From positions 14,494,836-14,558,835 of the forward strand of contig CM046353.1 of the NCBI GenBank assembly GCA_025403435.1: 64,000 nt of DNA, in the 5' to 3' direction. The notes below the pieces were generated by a model, which was not told the origin of the DNA, searched no databases, and saw only the letters and a program-made list of their open reading frames with translations. A program made the position numbers and the translations under genes. Below are positions 12,504 through 23,603 of this stretch, piece after piece. The stretch is from Artocarpus heterophyllus (taxonomy: Eukaryota > Streptophyta > Magnoliopsida > Rosales > Moraceae). Positions within the stretch are counted from its first letter, which is position 1, and each line of letters begins with the position of its first letter.

Positions 12504-14535
12504 TGTTCGAAAAATAGTATGTAGTGGAATTTTAAAATTTTTATATCAGAGTATTTTCCAAAACACAAGTTTGACACGCTATATGAATAATTAACCAAAT
12601 CTTACTTATCTTGCAAATGCCGAAAAGCTTCCTCAATCACTGTAGAGAAGTAACGTTCTTAAAGGACCTCAACCAACTGGTCTTCTTTGTTATTCTCTAT
12701 CCACGATCAAAATGAGTGTGGGCTCACACGTACAGCTCTTCCACCAGGTGACTCTCCTTCCAACCAATTGAGAGAACCCAAAGCTAATGTTCGTGATTTG
12801 TGAACAAGAGCTCTCAGGGAATTTCAGAATCTCACTATCAGAATTTCACTCTTAATCTCTCAACTGATCTAAATAATAATGAGACTCATTTCCTTTTTAT
12901 AGAGGTTGGGTCCAGAAGTTAGTCCTTATCAGATAATGCCTCAAAATTTGAATCAGAATCAAATTTGGATCAATATCTAATGAAATCTGCGTCAAAACGC
13001 ATGATCTTTTTATCTCGCAATCGGCATGCTGATCTGTCTAACCGACATGCCGAACTTGCCCCATCGGTAGGCCAAACCTGAGGATCGACATAACAAACTG
13101 TCGATAAAAATCTCAACAAATCTTTTATTTTTCACCCAAGATTCTATAGGATAAAGTCTCAATTTTAATTCAAATAACCCAATAGAGAAGTTATCTAATT
13201 AAAACAACTTTATCTAGATAATCTCTAGGAAAATAAATAAATTCTTGATAATTCTGCAAGTTTATCTTGATACAATTTATTTAAAATTAAATCAACTGAT
13301 AAACAAACAAGAATTATTCGATCCCAATAATTCAACAAGTTTATCTTGAATTAATTTTGTTACAAAATTAATTCAACCGATAAACAAACATGAATTATTT
13401 AATTCTTTCGAATTTCAACCAATCTAATAAATCTGACTTAAGTCACCGATTATTGGCAAAGCACGCCATATCGTTACAGGATTTTTGTGAGCTAGCAAAC
13501 GGGACTTGATGGACCTGTATATGTTCAAGATCTCGATAATTATGAAACCCAATATCTTAGATATACATTTCATAATCATCAACTCCAATGTTACTCTACT
13601 AAAAGCTTGGAGCTGCACTCTCGAAATATATAGAATTACGAAGCCTGAATAGCTAAGTCTCCATGACATATCATAATGTATCGTATCCCTATAGGATTAT
13701 CCATAATCGACTTAAGGACAAGTTCTATCTTACATTCCCGATTATTTTTATCTAACGTTCCATTATCTCACCATCGAAAAACTTACCATCCAAATACAGT
13801 ATAACATTTGGTTACACCTATGTATCCAAATGGTTGAGCTCTCCAGTTTTTCAATTACAGGATAACTCATATAAGAGGATATCACTACTCCTAAAGAGGA
13901 GCTATAGATTTCATATCTGTGAATAATAGGTCTACGCTATCAAGAGTCATGCCTCCAACGTACCGGCATGTGTATCACTATTAAAATATGGGTGTCACCC
14001 TTTGGTACATCAAAAGACACAAGTCAAGACAACATGCCCACTATTCATCTCAGGATTAAGATATAATATAAATGATTGTCTAAAGTGAATCGATTTACCG
14101 AGATAGAATTATTAATCCAAATCAATTCACTTTATGTCCTGATCCAAAACATTGTCACCTATGACAATATGCCAAAGTTTCTATTCGTAGAGTCAACCTC
14201 CGATGGCCAAGACAAACCATCTCCCGTTAAGGATATAGATGACATAACAATCTTTACATGAATAAAGCACTTAACTTTATTCACTCAATTGCAGATCTTA
14301 TGATTTAGACCATCACCTTAAGAATCATGTCTTCCGCATAATCTGTCCATCATATGCCTAATTCTTAAAGGTTTAGACTGATAGTCTCAGACTATTGTTG
14401 CTTAACATACATTGAACAAATATGAACATAAAGAGGACAAGATTTGGTATATAAATAATGAATGAATTCTTTATTGATAAAAATGTCTCTAAAAATATAT
14501 TACATTTTTAGTCCTTACGGCATACATATCTAACA
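12504..14535 (-). repeat. Copia B 3' LTR (2032 bp)
   Basis: It begins TGTTCGAAAAATAG (plus view) and ends CATATCTAACA. It is homologous along its length to 20192-22198 and 23604-25528. On the minus strand it has a TATA-like CTATAAAAAGG near 12892-12902 and an AATAAAG polyadenylation-type signal near 14468-14475. Confidence 0.93.
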
Positions 14536-14555
14536 ATCTTTCACTTGCACTAAGT
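14536..14555 (-). promoter_or_regulatory. Copia B polypurine tract
   Basis: On the minus strand the bases just before the 3' LTR read GTGCAAGTGAAAGAT and then TGTTAG. This matches the AAGTGGGAGAT-TGTT pattern common at the PPT/LTR junction of plant copia elements. Confidence 0.7.
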
Positions 14556-15245
14556 GAGTAAATATAACAAATCTCGCATCCCCATAGCTTCCACATACCT
14601 CTTAAAGACTCTCACAGTAATTGTCTTCGTGAATAGATAAGCTAAATTGTCTTTTGACTCGATTTTGTATAACGTGACATACCCGTCCTCGATGAAGTCC
14701 TTTATCACGTGATACTTTCGATCAATATGCTTACTCTTCATGTGAAATCTTGGTTCTTTAGCATTAGCTACCGCCATACTATTATCACAGTACAGTGATA
14801 TTGTCTTATCCATACTATGAACTACCTCAAAATCCCCAAAGAACTTACAGAGCTACATTGCTTCTTTTGAAGCATTACTAGCTGCCACATACTCGGCCAC
14901 CATCGTTGAATCCAAAGTGCAATCTTGCTTCACACTTCTCCAATTGATGGCACCGCCGCCCAGAGTAAACACAAGCCCTAAAGTCGGTCTCCTAGAATCC
15001 AAACAGGATTAGAAATCTCAGTCAGTATATCCTAGAGGAGTTAAGTCCTCACCCAAATACACAAGCATATACCCATGAGTTCTTTTGAGGTACTTGAAAA
15101 TATGCTTAACCGCAACCCAGTGGTTCGGCCCTAGATTTGCCTGAAATGGACTTACAATCCCGACAGCATAACAAATATCCAGTCGTGTGCAAAGCATGGC
15201 ATACATGAGACTACCCACTGTCGAAGCATAAGACACCTTCTTCAT
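14550..15245 (-). pseudogene. Copia B RT C-terminal region and RNase H (stops)
   Basis: The minus-strand blocks 15018-15245 (VGSLMYAMLCTR motif of the RT tail) and 14550-14813 (RNase H, YCDNSMAVANAKEP and HIDRKYHVIKDF motifs) are recognisable copia sequence. Between them lie in-frame stops: TGA at the residue after GYTD, TAA where a glutamine is usual, and TAG where a tryptophan is usual near 14853. These look like single transitions. The active-site tail with FTK is still visible. No functional RNase H can be made. Confidence 0.88.
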
Positions 15246-15332
15246 GTATTCTCTTTCTTCCTCAGACTTTGGAGAGTCTTTCTTAGAAAAAGTAATTTTA
15301 GACCTAGACGGTTGCCCACCTTTCTTAGAATC

Positions 15333-16022
15333 CTATATTGCAAACCTCCTGAGAATTTTATCTATGTAGCTAGCCTGGGATAAAGCTATTATTTTGTTCT
15401 TCATATCCCAAAAGATTTGGATACCAAGAACAAAATTAGCCTCACCTAAGTCCTTCATGTCAAACTGCTCAGTCAACCATAATTTGACTGATGACAATGC
15501 CCCAATGTCATTGCCAATTAGCAAAATGTCATCTACATAGAGTAGTAGAAAGACCACTTTTCCATCCTTAATGTGTTTGTAAACACATGGCTCATCCACA
15601 TTTTGTGAGAACACATAAGTCTTGATCACTTGATCAAATCTTATGTTCCAAAAACGGGAAGCCTGCTTAAGTCCATAAATTGACTTTAACAGCTTACAAA
15701 CCTTATCCTCTTGACCCTTGACCTTGAACCTATCTGGTTGTTCCATATAAATGGACTCATCAAGATACCCATTTAGAAAAGCCGTCTTGACATCCATCTG
15801 CCAAATCTCGTAGTCAAGAGTGGCAACTATGGACAAGAGAATCCGAATGGACTTAAGCATGGCCACAGGCAAAAATGTTTCCTCGTAATCAATTCCTTCC
15901 TTTTGCATATAACCCTTAGCTACCAGCCTAGCCTTAAAGGTTTCAACCTTTCCATCCACTCCTCTTTTCCTCTTGTAGATCCACTTACACCCTATGGGTT
16001 TTACCCTTTTGAAAAGATCCAT
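15333..16022 (-). pseudogene. Copia B reverse transcriptase domain (RVT_2)
   Basis: A 229-residue uninterrupted stretch with RVT_2 hallmarks in order: the GCKWIYKRK start, [10 protein letters not shown], the [11 protein letters not shown] block with the first catalytic Asp, the [11 protein letters not shown] block, and [14 protein letters not shown] with the catalytic YVDD pair. The catalytic residues are intact. The frame is closed on both sides by stops and frameshifts, so it is a fragment of a dead polyprotein rather than a gene of its own. It would copy the element's RNA into cDNA in the virus-like particle. Confidence 0.92.
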
Positions 16023-16209
16023 AAGCTCCTAGACCTAATTAGTCTCAATAGACTTCATCTCTGTGTTCATGGCCTCTGTCCAGAGTTTTAAATTAACATC
16101 CTTCATAGCCTCTACGTAAGTATAACGATCGCTATCATGTTCATTTGGTTCAGCCAAGAAGGCCTCACCATTGAACATAAACCTCTCGGGTTAACGCCCG
16201 ATCCTCTTA

Positions 16210-17527
16210 CTATGTCGAAGCCCCAGGTTGTTGTTCGGGTTCGTTTGGTTTTTCTACTCTGATCGAAATAGTTTCTTTCGAAACCTCTAGAGTGATTGGA
16301 TCACTCCTTAACTCCTCAAGCACTACTTTGCTTTGAGGCTTAAAGTCGTCCATGTAACTCTCCTCAAGGAAAGTTGCATTAGTTAAAACCACGACTTTAT
16401 TTTCCTTTAGGTTATAGAAATAACCCCCCTTAGTCCCTTTTGGATATCCTACAAACACGTAAACTTTTGAACGTGATTCCAACTTGTTCGCATCCTTAAA
16501 TAGGACATGAGTTGGACATCCTCATATGCAAATATGGTTTAAGGATGTCTTCCTATCCATCCACAACTCTAAGGAGTTTTAGGGACCGATTTTGAAGGCG
16601 CGTTGTTTAATAGATAACATGCGGTTTGCAATGCATATCCCCAAAAGGATAAAGGCAATAATGAATAATTCTTCATGAACCTTACCATGTCTAATAAAGT
16701 CTTATTCCTTCTCTCTGTCATGCCATTCTGCTACGAAGTGCTCGGCGCAGTCAAATGGGATAAAATCTTATTCTCTAATAAGTGTCCTAAGAACTCATCA
16801 GAAAAGTACTCACCACCTCGATCGAATCGAAGTGCCTTTATGAGTCTACCCAATTGCTTTTTCACTTCAGCCCGAAACTCCCTAAGCTTGTCAAAAGTTT
16901 CGCTTTTGTGGTGCATCAGATATGCATACCCATACTTTGAGTAATCGTCAATAAAAGTGACAAAGTACTCATACCCTTCTCATGTCTGGATGTTCATCGG
17001 TCTGCAAACATTACTATGCACAAGTTCGAGAACCCCTTCGGCCCTATTGCCCTTAGACCTGAATAGTCTTTTGGTCATTTTACCCACCAAACAAGATTCA
17101 CATTGAGGTATAGATTCCATCTTTAAGTGACATAAAGGTCCATCCCTTACAAACCTTTGAATCCTATTCAGGTTAATATGACCAAGGCGTAAATGCCAAA
17201 GATAAGTCTTATTAGGGTGAGAAGTTTTAAGTCTTTTAGAGTTATTATCATTCATCTCAGCATGAAGCAGTAAGTCCATCTTAGGTTTGATAAAATATAA
17301 ATTATTTGCATCCATCTAGAATAGATAAAAGATTTGTTTTTACGAATTACTTCTTTATTATTAAAAGAAACTAAATAGGAGTTTTTAAATAAACAAGCTA
17401 CAAAAATTAAATTCCTTTTAAATTTAGAAACATAAAAATAATCTCGCAAAATTAAATTCATATAATTATCAAAATAAAGATGGATGCCTCCCACTACTTC
17501 TGCTAAGACCAAGGATCCATCGCCCAT
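16210..17527 (-). pseudogene. Copia B protease tail, GAG-pre-integrase and integrase (broken)
   Basis: On the minus strand, 17252-17527 is the linker after protease. The stretch 16980-17315 has the pre-integrase zinc binding HLRLGHINLNRIQ...CESC, an H-H-C-C pattern. The stretch 16731-16916 holds the integrase core motif ALRFDRGGEY with the catalytic Asp. The stretch 16210-16482 is the integrase C-terminus (VYVFVGYPKGTKGG). Four frames are used, so several indels have accumulated. The protease DSG-type active site was not found intact. Confidence 0.88.
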
Positions 17528-17529
17528 CT

Positions 17530-18477
17530 AAAGCGTGAAGTCTTCATGAAACAGACTTCTCGTTTCTTTGAACCCTTGTAGAGAAACACAAACATGATTA
17601 GTTGCACTAGAATCTATGACCCAAATGTCACTAGATTCTTCAACTAAACAAGTTTCTAAATACAGAAAATCACACCTACCTCATTTGGAATGGAAGTCCT
17701 TACAATGCTTCTTTATGTGCTTGACCTTCTCGCAAAAGAAGCATTTAAGCTTCTTCTTCTTCGTCTTCTTGCTCTTGTTGTTTGTAAGAATAGAAGACTT
17801 CTTATTTTTGGCCCGTTGCTTCTTTCCATTCCCTAAGTTGGGATTGGAACCAGAAGCAGCTACCAAATTGGACTCGCCACCAGTAGGAGACTCCCTGATC
17901 AGTAATTCAAACTCTTGTAACTATTTCATTAATTCTGTTAAGGTCATATCCTGCCTATCGCTCAAATTAAAAGTAGCTCTAAACGGAATAAATTCCTTTG
18001 ATAGAGTCTCAAAGACCATAGTCATTTGAGTTTCAACATTCAAGTCGGCTCCATTGGTTTATGCCTCAGCAAGGTAACCCATGACTAACATCATGTGCTC
18101 CTTTACAGATGTTCCCAGCCTTTGCTTATAGTTTAAGAGTTTCTGAAGCACCCCTTGCCGCTTTGTTAGGGCTTGACCTCCGAATATGTCTTCAAGATTA
18201 TCCAAGCTGCTTCGCAATCGTATAATGCCTACAGCACGTTATTCATGCTAACCATAACATAACATCGGGCCTGATCGTTTGCATCTTTCCAGCGATAGTA
18301 CGCTTAAAATTACTCATTAGTGGAGTCTCCTATAGGCTCGGGAGGACAAGGGGTTCTCAGCATAAATTTCAATTTCTCAAAGCAGAGGATGATATCCAGG
18401 TTCCATTTCCAATCATTATAATTCTTTTCGGTTAATTGGTTTTTGTCAAGTATCGAAGATAAAGCGTTTTAAGACAT
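17530..18477 (-). pseudogene. Copia B gag with intact CCHC zinc knuckle, early stop
   Basis: The start is taken at the ATG at 18475-18477, because the next residues match the copia gag opening: ILDKNQLTEKNYNDWKWNL follows one stop codon and a few residues. Further on come RQDMTLTELMK and LQEFELLIRE, separated by a TAG, and then a basic stretch and a zinc knuckle CFFCEKVKHIKKHC (C-x2-C-x4-H-x4-C, near 17690-17760). Gag would form the particle and bind the element RNA through the knuckle. The TAA three codons after the start already prevents expression. Confidence 0.82.
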
Positions 18478-20176
18478 TTTTAATCACAATAAAGAATGAT
18501 ATATCCAACATAAGCAAACATATCATAATAATTTAGTAAGATAACACAATGATGTAAAAACATATAAATGTATTTATGAGTCAAAACCTTAAAAATATCA
18601 CAACCTTACAACGATAATTTCCAACTTAAAATTTAACAAGCTCCTAGGGGAATCAAGCAAAATTCAATTAGAAATACAGATCCCCTCCTAATTAATATAT
18701 GCCATCCGGGACCCGTATGATCTAGCATATATTAATAATCATTTCTTTGGCCATTAATTTTATTAACAAAGCTCCTAGGGGAGGTTAATAATAAAATTAA
18801 CATGAGTGTATAACTATCATTTTAATGTTTTATCCATGATTTATAATCACCACCTAGGGGTGTGCAATCATAAATCATGCTAAAATACCTTGTCCTTTTG
18901 AAGATCCAATCTAGTACATGATAGAATCCCTTCCTAGGGGTCGAGACCATCACGTTCTTCCTATAGACCAATGATGGAGGCCTTAGGTCCTCTCTTTGAA
19001 AACCTTTTTCCACTCAATCTTTTGAAATCAAGGTTTTATTTTAAGAACATGCATGAACAATTTTAATATGAGCGGCACTCCCTATTCTATATAACATGTT
19101 ATCAATATACATGGCAAATCATGTTATAATGCAGACAAGCAAAGCAATCAAGTAAAGCTACAAGCAAAAAAATAATAAATAACCGTAATATTACGGTTCC
19201 ATCCTAGAGAATAGAAAATAAATATTACAAGAGAATAATCAAAATATATTATCGATTCTTCATCCTTGAATCCTTAAGTTTTATCATTCTTCATGTAATG
19301 CCCATCTTCAAGTCTTCAATCTCGTAAAGATCGAATACTCCATATTTTTTATCATATCTAAATTTTAATATTTCTTAGAATTGTCCCAAAAATAAAATTA
19401 AAAATGTACCGAAAAATATACCTTTTCTAGAAAAAAATTTAGCTCTCTGCCGGCAAGTCGATCTTGGTGATCGGCTTACCGGTCATGACCCACCGACCTA
19501 CTGATCTTTTCAGGTCGGCCTGTCAGTCATGACAGATCGGCCTACCGAATTGAAAAGTTCGACCGGCCGCCAAAGCCACTTGATTTCTACACCATTGACG
19601 GCCTTCCAAACCCGAAGTCTGGCTTGTCGATCTTGTGACCATCGGCCTACCAAACTGGAGGGTTCTCCATACCGATCGAGCAGATACCACCCTTTTCAGA
19701 AAATACAGTTTCTAATGCAATTTATCAATTTTATTCTCAACAATTCAAAAACATAAAATCAGATACTCAGGAAATTCCTAGGGACGCCATCATCCATCTT
19801 CTAGATCCGCTTCTAGGTTCGTCTTCTCTGAATGATTATTTAATTACAAAATTCTTACAAATTTAAAATTAAATAATAATTCTTAGACGAAGATGATAGT
19901 TGGCCACTAATTACATGAAAAACCTAGATACACATTTTAGCATCTAAGGAACCATAACTAGTATAAATTAATTAATTAATAATTAATTAAATAATAATTT
20001 AATCAACTATAATTTATTAATAAACATTTACCATAAAATCGATGACAACATATAATATTATATAGCAACCTAGAGTGCCAACTCTCTATAAAATTAAATT
20101 CAAACATACGAAAGATCAAGACCATATAATTTACACATAAGCATAATTACAAACTTGTAAAGTTAGTAAAAACCAT
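18478..20176 (-). other. Copia B untranslated leader with GGC/GCC palindrome repeats
   Basis: About 1.7 kb between PBS and gag without reading frames. It contains a GC-richer block (about 19441-19690) of repeated GATCGGCYTACCG and GTCGATCTTG words in an otherwise AT-rich leader. It is homologous to the copia A leader at 22379-23589. Confidence 0.75.
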
Positions 20177-20189
20177 GTCTCTGATACCA
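20177..20189 (-). promoter_or_regulatory. Copia B primer binding site (initiator tRNA-Met)
   Basis: The minus strand reads TGGTATCAGAGAC two bases after the 5' LTR. This matches the TGGTATCAGAGC site complementary to the 3' end of plant initiator methionine tRNA, the usual copia primer, except near its end. Confidence 0.9.
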
Positions 20190-20191
20190 AT

Positions 20192-22198
20192 TGTTAGAAA
20201 AATAGTACGCAACAAAATTTTACCATTTTTATATCAGAGTATTTTTCAAAACATAAGTTTGACACGCTATATGCATAAATTAACCAGATCTTACTAATCT
20301 TGCAAATGCTGAAAAGCTTCCTCAATCAGTGTAAAGAAGTAACATTCCAAAAGGATCTCAACCAACTGGCCTTCTTTGCTATTCTTTATCCACGATTGGA
20401 GTGAGTGTGGGCTCACACGTACAGCTCTTCCACCAGGTGACTCTCCTTCCAACCTATTGAGACAACCCAAAGCTAGTGTTTGTGATTTGTGAACAAGAGC
20501 TCTCAGAAAGTTTCAAAATCTCACTATTAGAATTTCACTCTTAATCTCTCAACTAATCTAAATAATAATGAGACTCACTCCCTTTTTATAGAGGTTGGGT
20601 ACATGAGTCAATCCTTATCAGATAATGCCTCAAAATTTGAATTAGAATCAAATTCGGATCAATATATAATGAAATTCGTGTGAAAACGCGTGATCCTTTT
20701 ATCGTGCGATCTGCATACCAATCTATCTAAACGACCTGCCAAACTTGCCCCATCGGTAGGCCAAACTTAAGGATCGGCATGCCGAATTGTTGATAAAAAT
20801 CTCAACGAATCTTTTATTTTTCACCCAAGATTCTATAAAATAAAGTATCAGTTTTAATTTAAATAACCTAATAGAGCAGTTATCTAATTAAAACAACTTT
20901 ATCTAGATAATCCCTAGGAAAATAAATGAATTCCTGATAATTCTACAAGTTTATCTTGATATAATTTATTCAAAATTAAATCAACTGATAAACAGATAAG
21001 AATTATCCAATCCCAATAATTCAACAAGTTTATCTTGAATTAATTTTGTCACAAAATTAATTCAACCGATAAATAAACATGAATTATTTGATTCCTTCAA
21101 ATTTCAACAAATCTAATAAATCTGACATAAGTCATCAATTATTGGAAAAGCACGTTGTATCGTTACAGTATTTTTGTAAGCTAGCAAAGGGACCCGATGG
21201 ACCTATAAATTTTCAAGCTCCTGATAATTATGAAACCCAATATCTCAGATATACATTTCATAATTATCAACTCCAACGCTACTCCAATAAAAGCTTGGAG
21301 CTGTACTCTCGAACTATATAGAATTACGAAGCCCGAATAGCTAAGTCTCTATGACCTATCATAATGTATCGTATCCCCATAGGATTATCCATAATTTGCT
21401 TAAGGACAAGTTCTGTCTTACCTTCCCGATTATTTTTATCTTACGTTCTATTATCTCACCATCAGAATACTTACCATCCAAAGACAGTATACCATTCGAT
21501 TACACTTACGTATCCAAATAGTTGAGCGCTCCAGTTTTTCAATTATAGGATAACGCATATAAGAGGATATCACTACTCTAAAGAGGAGCTATAGATTCTA
21601 TATCTCTGAATAATAGATCTACGCTATCAAGAGTTATGCCTCTAACGTACTGGCATGCGTACCACTATTAAAATATGAGTGTCATCATTTGATACATCAA
21701 AAGACACAAGTCAAGACAATAGGCCTACTATCTATCTAATGATTAAGATATAATACAAATAATTGTCTAAAGTGAATTGATTTGCCGAGACAGAATTATT
21801 AATCCAAATCAAATCACTTTATGTCCCGATAAACCCATTGTCACCTATGACAATATGCCAATGTTTCTATTTATGGAGTCCACCTCCGATGCCCAAGACA
21901 AACCATCTCCTGTTAAGGATTTGGACAACATAACAATCTTTACATGAATAAAGCGGCCAACTTTATTCACTTGATTGCGGATCTTATGATTTAGACTGTC
22001 ACCTTAAGAATCGCGTCTTTCGCATAATCTATCCATCATATGCCCAATTCTTAAAGGTTTAGACTGACTGTCTCAGACTATTATTTGCTTAACATGCATT
22101 CAAGATTTGGTATACAAATAATGAATGAATTCTTTATTGATAAAAATGTCTCCAAAAACATATTATATTTTTACTCTTTAGGGCATACATGTCTAACA
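20192..22198 (-). repeat. Copia B 5' LTR (2007 bp)
   Basis: It starts on the minus strand TGTTAGACATGTATGCCC and ends TTTTTCTAACA next to the PBS. The start resembles Angela/BARE LTRs, which begin TGTTGGAATTATGCCC. A polyadenylation-type AATAAAG is near 22131-22140. Confidence 0.93.
20581..20591 (-). promoter_or_regulatory. TATA box of copia B 5' LTR
   Basis: CTATAAAAAGG on the minus strand, about 390 bp before the LTR end. This is a normal place for the LTR promoter. The same element occurs in the 3' LTR near 12892 and a weaker one (CTATAAATATAAG) in copia A near 24003-24015. Confidence 0.65.
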
Positions 22199-22373
22199 AA
22201 GTGTTGAGCAAGGTCTCAACTTGAAATGCGACAGAAGTTGCAATAGCTTTTAAGAACGTTTTAAAGGAAAAGAAAAAAAAATTTCACTAATTTCGTATGA
22301 AGTAAGTAAGATTAATTTTTAAGTAATAATGTTAAAAAAATTAAGTGACTACCCAAAAAGGCGGGTCGTCACA

Positions 22374-23589
22374 TATAATCACCACCTTAAGGTGATCAAC
22401 GATAAACCATGCTAAAGCAAATTATCCTCTCGGTGATCCAACCTAGTATATGGTGAAATCCCTTCTTTGAGGTCGAAACCATCATGTGCTACCTATGGAC
22501 CAACAATGGAAGCCGTAGGTCCCCTCTTTGAAAACCTTCTTCCACTCAATATGTTAAAAGTCAAGGTTTTATTTTAACATGCATTAACAATTTTTAATGA
22601 ATGGCACTCCCTATTCTACATAGCTTGTTATCAATATACATAGCAAATTATATTATAATGCGACAAGCAAAGCCACAGGTAAAATAATAATAAATAAATA
22701 GCTATAATATCATGGTTCTATCTTAGAGAAAAGAAAATAAATATTACAAAAGATTAATCAAAACATATTATTGATTCTTTATCTTGTATCTTCAAGTTGT
22801 ATCCTTCTTCAAGTGGCATCCACTTCAATTCTTCAATCTCTCATATATCAAATGTTTTATTTTTCTGGTCATTATAAAATTTCATGTTTATCAGAATTGT
22901 CTCAAAAATAAAATCAAAACTGCACCAAAAAACGTACCTTTTTTGGAAACACACTGCTCTTTGATGGTCTGTCAATCTTGATCATTGGCATGTCGATCTT
23001 GATCATCGGCCTGTCGGTCTTAACCATTGGTCTGTCAAACCTAAGGGTTCGGCCTGCCATTAGAGCTAACAAAATTCTACCCTGGGGACAGCCTTGCTGA
23101 CCTAGAACTTCGGCCTGCCAGTCTTCGACCATCGGCTTACCGAACCTAAGGTCCTGCCAACCGAGCTAAATTCATGTTTTTCAGAAAATATTTTTTAAGT
23201 AGTTTTTTAATCTTATTTTTAACAATTTAAAAACATAAAAATTTTAGAAACTCAGGAAAAACATTGGAACTCTTATCATCTAATAATTCCTAGACAGTAA
23301 TAATAGGGCGCCATCTAATTACATAAAAAATCTAAATATACATTCTAACCTCTAAAGAACTATAACCGATACAAATTAATTAATTAATTAATAATTAAAT
23401 AATAATTTAATCAATCATAATTAATTAATAAGCATTTACCATATAATCTCATAATAATATTTAATTATATAGAAACCTTAGAGTGTTAACTCTCTAAAAA
23501 AATTAAATTAAAGCATAAGAGAGAATAAAATCACATAATCTATAAATATAGCATGATCACAAACTCGTAAATTTAAGTAAAAACACTGG
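22374..23589 (-). other. Copia A leader, distal piece
   Basis: Resumes after solo LTR 2 with the duplicated TATAA and follows the copia B leader from 18845 onward. The GGCCTGCCGATC-type repeat block is at about 22960-23170. No coding capacity is visible; the short frame inside it is just the repeat read through. Confidence 0.8.
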
Positions 23590-23601
23590 CTCTGATACCA
23601 A
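23590..23601 (-). promoter_or_regulatory. Copia A primer binding site
   Basis: The minus strand reads TGGTATCAGAGC, a perfect 12-base match to the initiator tRNA-Met primer site, two bases inside the LTR. Confidence 0.92.
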
Positions 23602-23603
23602 TT

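Larger units (their letters stand above)
12504..22198 (-). mobile_element. Copia B: full-length but dead Ty1/copia element (Angela-like), 9695 bp
   Basis: Both LTRs, PBS, PPT and the domain order gag-protease-integrase-RT-RNase H are present on the minus strand. AAGTG flanks it at 12499-12503 and 22199-22203, and removing the element restores the solo-LTR sequence exactly as seen in solo LTR 1 (7010-7040). The LTRs start TGTT and end AACA. The order of integrase before RT is diagnostic for Ty1/copia. By hand count about 15 differences occur in the first 115 aligned bases of the two LTRs, mostly transitions, so the insertion is old. The coding region has many stops. Confidence 0.93.
8244..22373 (+). 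mobile_element. Solo LTR 2: about 4.43 kb of its own sequence, interrupted by copia B
   Basis: The unit begins TGTGATACTCC and ends GGGTCGTCACA. It is flanked on both sides by TATAA (8239-8243 and 22374-22378), an exact 5-bp target duplication inside the copia A leader. Without copia B (12504-22198) and its duplicated AAGTG, it is about 4430 bp. It is collinear with solo LTR 1, for example in the conserved block GAACTTACTGAGCGAAAGCT at about 6670 and 12149 and in the GGACAGATGCG block. It has no internal coding region and no second LTR, hence the solo-LTR reading. The family assignment (long-LTR Ty3/gypsy type) is inferred. Confidence 0.78.

Noticed and set aside
12504..22198. Copia B as an active element
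   Set aside because: gag has a stop three codons in, the integrase is split over several frames, RNase H has stops, and the LTRs have diverged.
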